Shown here: positions 1 through 9,240 of the stretch, piece after piece
Numbering within the stretch: the stretch's first letter is position 1
Layout: every line of letters begins with the position of its first letter
Assembly (NCBI GenBank): GCA_039621445.1
Contig: CP154957.1
Location: forward strand, 39,588,654 to 39,652,653
Length of the DNA stretch: 64,000 nucleotides
Direction: 5' to 3'
From: Euglena gracilis
Taxonomy: Eukaryota; Euglenida; Euglenophyceae; Euglenales
Program-made: the position numbers and the translations under genes
Notes under the pieces: model-generated
Seen by the model: only the letters and a program-made list of their open reading frames with translations
Database searches by the model: none
Told to the model about the DNA's origin: nothing

Positions 1-800
1 GCATATCTGGGTTCCATGGCAAAGCAGGGAAAACCGCAGTTTCCGCGGGTAATCCCGGCAATGCGTGAAATGGTGTGGGGGGTGGAAATTGAGGGGGGGG
101 TTGGAAAAAACACGGTGTTTCCACCGAGTTGCACTCCAAAAGGCCCACCGGTGCTTCCACCGGGGATCTTTTGGGTGTGAACAGAGCAAAGGGCAAATAC
201 CCCTCACTTTGTTCATGGGTAACATGAGTAACCAAGTGTAAAGGTGCAAGGGGTTCATCCCCTCGCCGCATCAATGATGGGTGAACCGGGATGGAGGAAG
301 GCATTTTGCCACCTACATCCCGCACAATCAATGACAATGATGATGAAGAGGGTTCATTACCCCCTTGCAACAATGAAGGCGTTTCGCCTTGTGACAATGA
401 CAATTGATGCAATGTGTCTTCTTGTTGCTTGGGGGGCCGGGAATTGGAACTTGTTTCATGCGAACCGTTCCAATCCCCGCAATATTCATCAAGATTGGTC
501 AATGAACTCATCAACAAGTCATAATCAAATTTGCTGTTGGGGGTTGTGCTCTGCATCTTTTGAGATGGGTAAAAAGGCAAAAACCCAAAAATTCACACAA
601 ATAAGCAGTGAAACAGGGACCAGAAACGTTGTATCGGCGAAAACCGAACAGAGCCTTCTGAGACCTGTATCCTTGCTTAAAGGTTGGCTAGGGGCCAGGA
701 ACAGTACTTTCACCGTGTTTCACGGCTCAGTACGATCCTCACCACCAGTCAACCACAGAGTTTCTCTGTGTGGAACGTCTGTGTAGGCTCGTTGCCTAAA
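1..800 (-). other. Inverted 5' leader of the Ty3/Gypsy element (inferred)
   Basis: No convincing coding region is seen. On the minus strand this stretch directly follows the primer-binding site and the LTR fragment, so it reads as the 5' leader of the retroelement running out of the window. It shares with the gag-pol block a habit of tiny interrupted palindromes, for example AAGGCG-TTT-CGCCTT near 375 and GGGG-TTCAT-CCCC near 251. The element assignment is inference; the order LTR, PBS, leader on the minus strand is seen directly. Confidence 0.45.
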
Positions 801-810
801 TCTGCTACCA
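801..810 (-). promoter_or_regulatory. Primer-binding site
   Basis: The minus strand reads TGGTAGCAGA two bases after the end of the LTR fragment. This is the position and TGG start expected of an LTR-retrotransposon primer-binding site, and it resembles the initiator-Met type TGGTATCAGA known from plants. It points leftwards, away from gag. Confidence 0.55.
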
Positions 811-812
811 AG

Positions 813-979
813 TGTACGTCCAAGGACTTCCCTTTGACCCGTTTTGTCCCAGAAAAGCCTGTTTCGCTTTCTCCTGGTGCGCACCTACTTAGGTGAGTAA
901 AAATCCTTGGAGTAACAAAGCCCTTTTCCCCAATTCCCCTATGCTAAGGCAGAGCACAAGGCAAGTCGCTGTGTAAGGA
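813..979 (-). mobile_element. Truncated inverted copy of the element's LTR (3' part, 167 bp)
   Basis: This 167-bp stretch matches the last 167 bp of the LTR at 14357-14523 in reverse complement, with about two mismatches. On the minus strand it ends in GTACA, like the intact LTR. It stops abruptly at 979-980, where the gag open frame begins. A normal 5' LTR would be a direct copy, so an inversion, or a second truncated element in the opposite orientation, has altered this end. Confidence 0.8.
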
Positions 980-2161
980 GGTTCACACGGAGCGGATAAT
1001 CCGCGAAACGCGTTTGGTGTTAAGAATTACTCGGACCCAAACCCCTGTAATACCACCGAGGGTCAACGGGTTACTCAGAGAGACTTCAAGGGCACCATCG
1101 CAATCGCGAACAAGGTTAAACCCCAATGGGACGGGGATCCAACCACATGGAGACAATTTTTTCGGGACTGGGAATACTACTGGGCACTGAAGGGACCCAC
1201 CCAAGACCCGAATCCCGAGGTAGTCAAGATGGAATTCATCGATTGCCTACCGAGGGAGGAGCGAGAACGCGCACGCAATTTGGTGATACGTAATGGCGTA
1301 TCATTTGATGACCTGGTTAAGCAATACGCTTCAACCAACTCAAGTTTGGTCACCAGGATTACCCTGGAGAAGAAATGGCGACAATGCGCGCCATCGGATC
1401 GCAAATGGAAATACATTGACCTTTGGTATGCCAAATGGTTAGCACTTGCTTCCGATGTTGATGAACTTAGCGAGAAGCAAATGCGCGAACAATTCGATGC
1501 AGTTTTGTTGCATTTCACACCATCCCTCGTGAAGGATATCCATCGCGAGGAGTTGGCAGGACATGAGATGACTCTTGCCCAACGTTGGAATTATGTGTCA
1601 AAGCAACTCAAACTCACACAAGTTTTGGGACAAATACAGTCCGCTTTCCAAACGCATCCCACCGCGGGAATCCCTGCGGGTGCGGTTAATGCGTTGCAAA
1701 AATCACCCATGTCACCAAGATCACCCACCACGGGATCGAAAACGCGGAATCAGCGTTCTTCGGACCAAGGCACGGATAAACTGTGCTTTTTGTGTAACAA
1801 ATCTGGTCACATATCTCGGGAATGCCCGAATCCCGATGCGCGAAAGCGTATTGGAAGCCCAAGGGGCTCGACCTCCTCACGGGGATCGGGTTCCTCGGCG
1901 TTTTCACGGGAATCGGGAGTTTCACGTTCTTCGGAGAACCGCTTTAGCGGTAGTCGGCCCAAGTCACCATCGCGTGATGGTCGGGAAACCCGTCCTTCTC
2001 GCGGTCGGTCACCTGGACCCCCTACCCGAAAACGGGATTTCAATCGCGACTCTTCACGATCTCGTTCGCGAAGTGGATCATCCTCTTCGCGCGAGTCACC
2101 GGGGAAACCCCGGTACACCGGTCATGGTCGACGGGAAACCCGTTCGCCACGACGGTTTTGA
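977..2161 (+). CDS. Ty3/Gypsy Gag (no upstream ATG)
   Basis: This is the capsid/nucleocapsid protein of the retroelement, which packages its RNA. The frame is open from 977, just after a stop inside the LTR fragment, and ends at 2161. The only early ATG is at 1229 (310 aa from there). However, the stretch before it already looks like Gag, with a WRQFFRDWEYYW segment, so the natural N-terminus is missing. Counted from 1229, a CCHC zinc knuckle (CFLCNKSGHISREC) starts at residue 186. It is followed by an Arg/Ser-rich tail of about 100 residues that could bind nucleic acid. Loss of the start fits the rearranged 5' end. I am sure of the family and unsure of the start. Confidence 0.85.
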   Translation, partial: GGSHGADNPRNAFGVKNYSDPNPCNTTEGQRVTQRDFKGTIAIANKVKPQWDGDPTTWRQFFRDWEYYWALKGPTQDPNPEVVKMEFIDCLPREERERARNLVIRNGVSFDDLVKQYASTNSSLVTRITLEKKWRQCAPSDRKWKYIDLWYAKWLALASDVDELSEKQMREQFDAVLLHFTPSLVKDIHREELAGHEMTLAQRWNYVSKQLKLTQVLGQIQSAFQTHPTAGIPAGAVNALQKSPMSPRSPTTGSKTRNQRSSDQGTDKLCFLCNKSGHISRECPNPDARKRIGSPRGSTSSRGSGSSAFSRESGVSRSSENRFSGSRPKSPSRDGRETRPSRGRSPGPPTRKRDFNRDSSRSRSRSGSSSSRESPGKPRYTGHGRRETRSPRRF

Positions 2162-2561
2162 CGGAAGAACGGAATACCGTTCCCCCCGTTATGCGTAATC
2201 CCGCCACAAATCCCGTTGTTCACTTTGGGGTTCCAAAGACCACCACTCATCCAAATGTCCAAGATCTCGTTCCCCCCGGCCCGGCTACTGAAATCGCGGT
2301 AAGCGCCGCGAGGACCGTGGTACCTCCTCCAACCGGCAAAAGGTCGGTTTCAAGATTTCTTGTTTGGAGGAGGACACCCCGGCTTCGGGCAGGGAGGGGG
2401 ATGAGACCTCGGACGGGGAATTTAATGAGGCCCGAATGGCGGTGCGCTCATTGAAATCCATCTATTCCACCAAAAAGTCTGTTGCCGGCTATGCGGCCGG
2501 TTCGGACTTGGAGTAGGGGAGCCCGAGGTCCGAGGGCACGGACCTCTGGGCTGATGAACAG
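2162..2561 (+). other. Gag-protease linker
   Basis: Another frame stays open over 2158-2454 and is rich in Pro, Thr and Arg, but I recognise no domain in it. It probably belonged to the gag-pol polyprotein and is now out of frame, or it is reached by frameshifting. Confidence 0.35.
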
Positions 2562-3071
2562 ATGGAGGTAAGACCTGATCAACCTTGCCCCCCCTGCCCA
2601 TCCGCCTTCACGGTCAGTACCCGGAATTATTTCGGGTCCCCTACCCCCCACTCCACATTTCCGATCGGAATGCTGAGCAAAGTAGGAAAGGGTTCATGGG
2701 AGAGCTGGCATGCAAACGTATTTCCGCCAGACCCTTCACTTTGCGTACCACCAATGGAATTACTCGTCCAAGCGGAAATCCGCATTCAAAATTTTTCCAC
2801 CAAAGTTAAAATTTTAATTGACACTGGTTGTCGCATTGCACTGCTCTTTCGGTTGGGGTTGATACCGACCCCGCTCTTGGTAAGCGCCAAGAAACCGATC
2901 AAAATTACAACCGCGGATAACACCCCCATGTGCTGTGGTGATTTGGGATGTGTGCTCGAGATACTCTTGCCCATCATTCCGAAGCATCACTCACACCCCC
3001 CACAATTACAACATTTCACCAATATTTGGGGTTACGATTCCGGAATTCACGGATCTGACGTAATTTTGTGA
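2562..3071 (+). CDS. Retroviral-type aspartic protease
   Basis: This frame encodes the protease that would mature the element's polyprotein. From the ATG at 2562 the frame is 169 aa. The active-site motif IDTGC lies at residues 86-90 after a hydrophobic KVKIL strand, with a hydrophobic segment behind it, as in pepsin-like retroviral proteases (usual motif D-T/S-G). The frame ends at a TGA at 3069-3071 and continues in phase into the next feature. The stop is therefore either a mutation or a read-through point. The family call rests on one motif and on position between gag and RT. Confidence 0.7.
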   Translation: MEVRPDQPCPPCPSAFTVSTRNYFGSPTPHSTFPIGMLSKVGKGSWESWHANVFPPDPSLCVPPMELLVQAEIRIQNFSTKVKILIDTGCRIALLFRLGLIPTPLLVSAKKPIKITTADNTPMCCGDLGCVLEILLPIIPKHHSHPPQLQHFTNIWGYDSGIHGSDVIL

Positions 3072-4562
3072 TACCCATTTTTACGCCAGTACCGATTGGT
3101 TGTGGATTGCCACTCCCACGGTTTGCGCACAGCACCCACCACCGCATTGCCACCCAAACCATCATCACCGTTGGCGTCAACCATGACGACCACCACTTTT
3201 TCAACACCGTTGCCCACAGTGGCAACACCGTTATCCACCACACCAACAACCGTTTTCCACACCCGGGGTACGGAGAAAGCCTCCCCCTTACCCAATGACA
3301 CACCTACATGCGTTCCACATGAGGTAAGGCAAGCGAGTAGCGGTACCCCCGCCGTTTCACTGGGTTACAAGACGAAAGCCCAAAGGCCTGAAGTACGTAC
3401 GGTGTCGAGTAGTCGCCCAGCTACACCACCACTCCGTTTCCCACCAGTTGTGCCGAATCCAGGCACACCTGTACAAGACTCACCGGCTAATGCCATCGAC
3501 ACCCACTTACACGCACACCCGTCACACCATCACACTTCCTACCAATGTGTGCACTGCAGGAGAATTTCCACCCAATCGGATTTCGATTGTGAATGTTTAG
3601 TTGAAAATCCGACACTAATCGCTATTCCGAATACGGAATCCACACCCAAGGATACACTTGGTTGTAGCCCGCAATGCGCGGAGATACACCGAGTACTCCA
3701 ACAACGCGGATTAGCCTCGTTGTTTGGAAACGCGAAAAGCGTCATTCCTAATTTTAACCGCGACCACACTTGGTACGGATTTGATGCGGAATGGGGAAAA
3801 CCCCAACCTGTCCAAACTCCCTTGGGATTACTCCTTGAGGTAGTGGAAGACAGCCTGCATGTTTGTGGATCCATTCATTGTGTTTCTTCACTCCAACCCG
3901 GAAATCAGGTACATGAATACGCGAAACGCGTATGGAATGCTTTCAATTTTGGTCAATATCGCATTTTGGAACGATGGTTTTCCAAAATCGCGACATTGGC
4001 TGATTCGTTTGATTTGGCATTGGAAATCGATGCCTTTTCATCCAATGCACATGCCCGTTTGCCACGTCATTGGTCACAACACTCCAACGCATTTGATAAA
4101 TTTTGGGGTGATACGGTGTTATGGATGCACCCTCCCCCAAAACTTATCGAATGTGCGGTAGAGAAAATTCTGCGGGATGAAGCCCGTGGAGTTATTCTCA
4201 TACCCATCATTCCGGAAGCGGAATGGTTCACCCAACTATCGTATGTGTGCTTTTACTGGTGGGATTTGCCCACAAATGTACCGATTTTTGAAGATTGTTG
4301 TGGTAAAATATTACCACCCTTGCAAGAAATCATTTTTCGCGTATGTTTCTTCGATGCATTCGGAATGTCCGAATTCGCGGTGCCGAGGAAGCTCGGTAGC
4401 CCCAGGGATACCCTGGCGGTTTACGCAGTCATCGAGAGTGCAGGTCAGCATCCTAAGTCAGCCGAATTCTGTTCGCGGATCACCCGCGAATTTCACGGTG
4501 GAAAATCCAGTATACGCGTGCGACATCGACACCGCGATACGCGGTCCGTTCGGTGTTTGTAA
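3072..4562 (+). CDS. Pol spacer protein with DIRS-type methyltransferase-like block
   Basis: This frame is in phase with the protease frame and lacks its own ATG near the start. The first 130 codons are low-complexity Thr/Pro. A Cys-rich patch follows (CVHCRR near 3547). At about 3970-4230 comes a block with the order D-L-A-L-E-I-D-A-F, R-L-P-R-H-W, L-W-M-H-P-P-P, then V-I-L-I-P-I-I-P-E-A-E-W-F. From family knowledge this order is typical of the DIRS/PAT region that has been compared with Dam-like DNA N6-adenine methyltransferases, where the core is P-P-Y/F. Here the core reads H-P-P-P, so catalysis is doubtful. The position before RT is unusual for Ty3/Gypsy. Similarity is judged by eye. Confidence 0.5.
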   Translation, partial: YPFLRQYRLVVDCHSHGLRTAPTTALPPKPSSPLASTMTTTTFSTPLPTVATPLSTTPTTVFHTRGTEKASPLPNDTPTCVPHEVRQASSGTPAVSLGYKTKAQRPEVRTVSSSRPATPPLRFPPVVPNPGTPVQDSPANAIDTHLHAHPSHHHTSYQCVHCRRISTQSDFDCECLVENPTLIAIPNTESTPKDTLGCSPQCAEIHRVLQQRGLASLFGNAKSVIPNFNRDHTWYGFDAEWGKPQPVQTPLGLLLEVVEDSLHVCGSIHCVSSLQPGNQVHEYAKRVWNAFNFGQYRILERWFSKIATLADSFDLALEIDAFSSNAHARLPRHWSQHSNAFDKFWGDTVLWMHPPPKLIECAVEKILRDEARGVILIPIIPEAEWFTQLSYVCFYWWDLPTNVPIFEDCCGKILPPLQEIIFRVCFFDAFGMSEFAVPRKLGSPRDTLAVYAVIESAGQHPKSAEFCSRITREFHGGKSSIRVRHRHRDTRSVRCL

Positions 4563-5268
4563 GATCGAGCTTAAGGAAGGAGCTAAACCAATGCACCGGA
4601 AATTTTTTCGTTGTTCGGGAGAACGCGAACAAGCTCTCAATGAAATGATTGGGAAGCTTATTCAGCGCAAGTGGATTGTACCCTCGAAAAGCGAGTGGAC
4701 ATCCCAGGCATTTGTTGTTCCTAAACCCCCAGACCCCTCAGGTCAGAAGAAATGGAGACTGGTGCTGGATTACCGGTACCTGAACTCCCAAACAAGGGAT
4801 GATCCCTTCCCGCTCCCCCTGATCGAGGATTTGATCACCAAACAATCGGAAAACCGGTTGTGGTCAATTTTCGATCTGGAGGACGGTTTTCACCAAATGC
4901 ACTTACACCCTGACTCACAACCATACACGGCATTCGTGACATCCAAGGGTGTGTACCAATGGACGGTACTCCCCATGGGTGTTAAGAATGGCCCAGCCAT
5001 GTTTCAGCGCATGATACAATGGGTTCTACGCGATTTACCGTTTGCCATTGTGTATATCGATGATGTGCTGGTGGGAACACCACCACCATCCGCAAAATCG
5101 AGCGAGGATATCCTCGTCACACACTTCCACCATTGTTTGCACGGTATTAACCGCATTTCAAAAACATGTGCTTTTCGCGAAAGGCGCGAAAATGCATTTG
5201 TTTCGGATACTTATAAAATTTTGCGGACACATCCTCAGCAATGGACAGCGGAAAGCTGCTCCGAGTAA
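4450..5268 (+). CDS. Ty3/Gypsy reverse transcriptase
   Basis: This is the RNA-dependent DNA polymerase domain. The frame shows the usual Ty3 series: WRLVLDYRYLN (fingers), a FDLEDGFHQ motif with the first catalytic Asp, the TVLPMGVKNGPAMFQ segment, and the YIDDVLV active site with Tyr at 5053-5055. Before it lies the primer-grip-side sequence GPFGVCKIELKEGAKP. The frame loses homology near 5180, where the protein should read into a FxxGHxxS thumb segment that is instead found in the next frame. The domain is therefore full length but broken by a frameshift within the thumb. The break lies at an interrupted palindrome (CGCG-AAAGG-CGCG). Confidence 0.92.
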   Translation: MLSQPNSVRGSPANFTVENPVYACDIDTAIRGPFGVCKIELKEGAKPMHRKFFRCSGEREQALNEMIGKLIQRKWIVPSKSEWTSQAFVVPKPPDPSGQKKWRLVLDYRYLNSQTRDDPFPLPLIEDLITKQSENRLWSIFDLEDGFHQMHLHPDSQPYTAFVTSKGVYQWTVLPMGVKNGPAMFQRMIQWVLRDLPFAIVYIDDVLVGTPPPSAKSSEDILVTHFHHCLHGINRISKTCAFRERRENAFVSDTYKILRTHPQQWTAESCSE

Positions 5269-6193
5269 ACTCGAAGCCATTAAGAAATGGACCCCTGAGG
5301 TAATCAAAACGATTACACACCTCAAAGGATTTTTGGGATTAGCCCAATATTACGCGATTTATATGAAGGACTTCGCGAAAATCGCGGTGCCCCTCACCAA
5401 ACAGCTCAAAAACCGGGCTGTTGACAACACCAAAGTCATTTGGGATGACCAAATGCGCGAGGCCGTTGAGAAAATCAAGGTTTTGCTTTTGGAGAATGTT
5501 GTCCTCGAAATCGCGGACCCGTACAAACCATATGTGTTGGAAGTCGACAGCAGCGATTACGCTGTTGGCGGAGTTCTTAGCCAGCATAACGCGGCGAATG
5601 AACTCCGACATGTGGCTTTCTTCAGCAGAAAGTTGCAGGGCGACGACGGAAAAGGTCATGTCAAGTGGAGTATACGCGAGAAGGAAACCTACGCAATCGT
5701 GCTTATACTCCAGAAATTCCGAAACTGGGCAGCCAGCAGTCTCGTCCAGATCCTCGTCAAGACCGACCATGAGAGTCTCCAACACTGGTACACCGAGGAT
5801 TTGAACAAGGCCATGTCATCGGTCGGAAGGCGATGCAGATGGCATGAGTTCTTGAGTCAATTCAACCTTGTGGTTATTTATACCCCTGGTCACACACAAA
5901 AAGTAGCGGATCCGCTCAGTCGGGCCCCTTGGTATTACCCTGGGAACCCGGATGAGGGAGACGCGACTTTTCACGGAAGTCAGGAAGCTGACGAAAACGC
6001 ACGTCGAAACGACGCTGCGGACAATCTTTTGGATTCTTTTCCCGTTTCACAACTATTCCTGGTCGCACCAGTGCGCGGAAGGCGCCGACGTGGACGAACG
6101 TCCGGACCCCGGCGTATACACGTACGGAGTCCCCTTCCCCACTGTTCTTTCGCGAATGGGATTATAGTCGTGATCCGGTGTACGACATCATAG
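5170..6193 (+). CDS. RNase H (connection and RNase H domains of Pol)
   Basis: This frame continues Pol after the frameshift near 5180. It begins with the thumb piece ending GHILSNG, then the [11 protein letters not shown] connection typical of Ty3/Gypsy. The RNase H domain follows, with [17 protein letters not shown] (first catalytic Asp), FFSRKL, the EKETYAIV helix with the catalytic Glu, [10 protein letters not shown] (second Asp) and the C-terminal VADPLSRAP. It degrades RNA in RNA/DNA hybrids. A second frame change near 6100-6170 leads into the integrase. All key residues are visible, so the breaks look recent or are errors. Confidence 0.9.
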
Positions 6194-7611
6194 TCACCAG
6201 ACTTCGTAATGGCGAAGTGCTGGACAATTACACTCTTTCACCTTTACGGTTGGTTTTTCGCAATGAAACGGGTTACAAATATTGTATCCCCCAGGACCTG
6301 GTTGATGATGTGATTTTGTGTTATCACAACCATGGTCACCCTGGGGCCCCCAAACTTCTTTCGTTGGTGGGCCGCAGGTATTGCACAACCCTGAGCGAGA
6401 AAGAGCTTTACTCACGCTGTTTGCGAATAGCGCAACGGTGTCAAATTTGTCAAGCGGTAAAACCCCGCAGAGGTACCCCCCCTGGTACGATGGACTTTTT
6501 CCCCGTACCCCCTGACATTTTTACATCCCTCTGCATGGATTTTCTGGAATTAGAACCGTGCAAAGGAACAGACGACAAAACTTACGATTACGTTTTTGTT
6601 GTCGTCTGCAGGCTGAGTGGGTACATTGTAGCCATTCCATGCCAGAAGTCAGGGTTGACTGCCCAAAGTTTGGCAAATATATTTTTGGAGAAATGCATTT
6701 GCTTAATGGGTTTACCGAATGAAATCGTGAGTGATCAAGACCATTTGATTTCTTCAAGGTTTTTCACCACTTTGTGCGGTTTACTCGGAATTGAGCAACA
6801 TTTTTCCATTATATACCGACCCAAAGGCAATGGTAGAGCCGAGGCAGCCGTGAAATCCGTCGTGAATATGCTTCGCCTTTCACTGGCTGACTCGCGCAGC
6901 AACTGGATATCAGTTCTACCATGGTCTTTGTTTTATATCAATACCCTACCAGGGTTGGTTTTGCCTCACTCCCCTTATAAATTAGTTTTCGGACGGGACC
7001 CTCCGGCCATAGGGGATGTCCCTTCGGAGAGACCCGCCCGAACGAGTGTCAGTTGCGAGACCTGGTTTGCGGAAGTAGAAAATCTACGTTCTGCAGTCCA
7101 GAAGCGCGTGACTGATATTCATGCAACCAAACGGAAATCGTTTTTGCAGAATTTCAAGTCACCTGTGTATAGTCCCGGCGACCGCGTGTGGGTGCGGAAT
7201 AGCCGTACTCGCATGCAGTCTTCCAAGCTGGACCCCCTCTGGCTCGGCCCCTGTGAAATTCTAGAAATACTAGGTACCAGCGGGCGTTACAAGGTTGCAT
7301 TACCGAATGGTGTTGAGGACGTTCATATGGACGACTTCAAGCCATACCTGTCGCCACCGGATGGGAAACCCATCCCGTGCATGCACTTCAAACCCCGTTC
7401 CAGATTACCTGAGACGGACGACTTTGTAGTCGATAAAATTATCGATCACAAAATCGACAAAGGTATGCACCTTTGGAAGGTCCGCTGGAAAGGGTATGGG
7501 CCCGAGGAGGACACTTGGGAGCCATCAACCAGTTTTGTTGGGTATGTCCAGCAAGATTGGAAGCTGTGGAACAAGAAGCATAACATTGATGTTTCCATGA
7601 CAAGTTTTTGA
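6130..7611 (+). CDS. Integrase with C-terminal chromodomain (chromovirus type)
   Basis: This enzyme inserts the element's cDNA. The open frame extends upstream of the GTG at 6178 into the [10 protein letters not shown] segment, so the N-terminus is fused to RNase H by a frame change. Numbered from 6178, the HHCC zinc module uses H50, H54, C88 and C91. The catalytic triad is D121, D186 and E222, with exactly 35 residues between the last two. The SH3-like GPCEILEI region follows near residue 360. At about 415-460 is a chromodomain ([17 protein letters not shown]), the hallmark of chromoviruses, thought to guide integration to marked chromatin. The frame is uninterrupted and ends in TGA at 7611. 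Confidence 0.95.
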   Translation, partial: SPSPLFFREWDYSRDPVYDIIVTRLRNGEVLDNYTLSPLRLVFRNETGYKYCIPQDLVDDVILCYHNHGHPGAPKLLSLVGRRYCTTLSEKELYSRCLRIAQRCQICQAVKPRRGTPPGTMDFFPVPPDIFTSLCMDFLELEPCKGTDDKTYDYVFVVVCRLSGYIVAIPCQKSGLTAQSLANIFLEKCICLMGLPNEIVSDQDHLISSRFFTTLCGLLGIEQHFSIIYRPKGNGRAEAAVKSVVNMLRLSLADSRSNWISVLPWSLFYINTLPGLVLPHSPYKLVFGRDPPAIGDVPSERPARTSVSCETWFAEVENLRSAVQKRVTDIHATKRKSFLQNFKSPVYSPGDRVWVRNSRTRMQSSKLDPLWLGPCEILEILGTSGRYKVALPNGVEDVHMDDFKPYLSPPDGKPIPCMHFKPRSRLPETDDFVVDKIIDHKIDKGMHLWKVRWKGYGPEEDTWEPSTSFVGYVQQDWKLWNKKHNIDVSMTSF

Positions 7612-7773
7612 GAACACATGGGAAACCCATGTTGTTGTCTCTTCTTTTTATCATTGATTCTTATCATTCTTTCTTTTCGCAGACTTTTTAGCAAATAATA
7701 CTCAAGCGGTTACCCTTACACACCTTACAACCAACAACCCAAACATCCCACCGTACCGACCCCGATCGGTATC
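7612..7773 (+). other. Spacer between integrase and ORF A
   Basis: A 162-bp non-coding gap with a T-rich stretch near 7640-7690. This is where an env-like gene would start in a retrovirus-like element. I see no obvious promoter or splice site. Confidence 0.3.
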
Positions 7774-8370
7774 ATGCTGCCCAGTGGAAGGGAGCCAGGC
7801 GGAGGACCGCCTTACCACCCCACCACTCACCCTCAAGCTGACCAGTATGCGTACCGATACGGTACGCAGCCACCTGCACGGACTGCGGCTGAGGGAAACG
7901 CTGAAGCCAGCAGCAGTAGCAGGATGACCCCGATGTCCGCGGAAGCGCGGCCATCTCAGCCATCAGGCTCTCGTCGCCTCCCACCGTATGCGGGTGTGAT
8001 GATCCACCGCACAGCGGAGACGATGAGCCGGGTTATGCGTATGAGCGCAAACCCGGCACCCGACCAACTCACACAGGCATTGTGGGATGACCACTGCCGT
8101 AAAATTTTGACCATCGCGAATACCCCTCCAGCCCTGTGGTGTATGTGCGCCCAGGCGACGATGACCGATTTGGTGTATTACACCGACCCGGACACGTCGG
8201 GATTCGCGGCGGACATTACCATGCGTGACCTGGGCGTGGAAGTCCCGCCACAGGTAGCACGGCAGGTACCACCAGTTGGTACTACACCGCACATTTTCGT
8301 GCTCACTCCCCCGGATTACCCGAGGAAGAGACAGCGGAAGCACCTGTCCGGAGTGAACACCCACGTGTGA
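7774..8370 (+). CDS. Post-integrase ORF A, unknown protein
   Basis: Frame of 198 aa from the ATG at 7774 to TGA at 8370. I do not recognise it. The first 70 residues are Pro/Ser/Gly-rich. Residues about 75-165 look like a folded domain with conserved-looking aromatics (LWDDHCRKIL, PALWCMCAQA), and the C-terminus is basic (PRKRQRKH). There is no signal peptide or membrane segment, so it is not an Env. It shares the interrupted-palindrome signature of gag-pol, which supports membership of the same element. The stop overlaps the open frame of ORF B (GTGTGA), a layout that would allow reinitiation or frameshift coupling. Confidence 0.6.
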   Translation: MLPSGREPGGGPPYHPTTHPQADQYAYRYGTQPPARTAAEGNAEASSSSRMTPMSAEARPSQPSGSRRLPPYAGVMIHRTAETMSRVMRMSANPAPDQLTQALWDDHCRKILTIANTPPALWCMCAQATMTDLVYYTDPDTSGFAADITMRDLGVEVPPQVARQVPPVGTTPHIFVLTPPDYPRKRQRKHLSGVNTHV

Positions 8371-9236
8371 AAGAAAGTATTTTTCTATCCGCTGAGCGCA
8401 TGCCCCGGCGGGATTATCCTGCGCAGGAGCCTGTGTCTCAGTACACCGTCTCTGGGGATTACCCCCAGGAGGCGCCAATGCCACGGGATCAGTACTTGTA
8501 TCCACCTCAACCCCACCCAACCATACCTGACCCTATCCCACGACGTCCTGCGGAGGGAAACCCTCCCCCGACGTCTGACTCTGCCCGAAGCGCTCGTCCG
8601 CGGGAAGTCGCGGCAGCGCCTCGTGCGGCACCAGTTCCTCCGGTACGGGATGAACCCGTTAACCCGTGGACTGGCCGGCCGTTCGAGACTGAGGAGGAGC
8701 GTCAACAGTATGAATATGCTGTGACAATCCAACGACAAATAGCACGGCATCCCCCTATTTCCGCCGGCCAGGGATACCCTGCCCGGGCGGAAATGACACG
8801 GGAAGAGCGCCAGCAGTATGATGCTGCTGTGTCGGCTCTCACAGGAGTCCCAGCTCCATCACGATCAAGTCAACCAGCGCGACAGCAGGACGTTGCTGTG
8901 GCGGAAGCGCCATCAGCACGACCTACAAGCTCTGCCGCCGGCAAGCGTGACCGCGGCCCGGAAAATCTGACGCCGCAGCCACAGCGCCGCTCGCCGAGGT
9001 CGGAAAATCCGCCCGCGGCGATGCACGTCGACGCTGAGGAGGAAGCTCCGCCAGCGCCAGACGTGACGGCAGAACGGGCACGTCGGGAAACCCGACCATC
9101 CCCAATCGCACCGGTTTACTCGAATCGTGGTGACGCTGAGCAGGAATTTGCTCGAACGCCAAGCACGGAATCCGTGACTTACCCTGTGTTTACGCCAGAA
9201 GACCCAGAATACTGGGAATACATTAACCCGGATTAA
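8367..9236 (+). CDS. Post-integrase ORF B, proline-rich unknown protein
   Basis: The frame opens at 8367 with GTG; the first ATG is at 8400. It ends with TAA at 9236. The product is rich in Pro, Arg, Ala and Gln and looks largely disordered. It contains two similar units, TEEERQQYEYAVT near 8690 and TREERQQYDAAVS near 8798, which suggest an internal duplication of about 105 bp. The C-terminus is acidic and aromatic (EDPEYWEYINPD). No known domain is recognised. The downstream frame C is open across the stop, so B may be fused to C by a +1 frameshift. Function unknown; a structural or RNA-binding role is a guess. Confidence 0.55.
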   Translation: MKESIFLSAERMPRRDYPAQEPVSQYTVSGDYPQEAPMPRDQYLYPPQPHPTIPDPIPRRPAEGNPPPTSDSARSARPREVAAAPRAAPVPPVRDEPVNPWTGRPFETEEERQQYEYAVTIQRQIARHPPISAGQGYPARAEMTREERQQYDAAVSALTGVPAPSRSSQPARQQDVAVAEAPSARPTSSAAGKRDRGPENLTPQPQRRSPRSENPPAAMHVDAEEEAPPAPDVTAERARRETRPSPIAPVYSNRGDAEQEFARTPSTESVTYPVFTPEDPEYWEYINPD

Positions 9237-9240
9237 CCTG

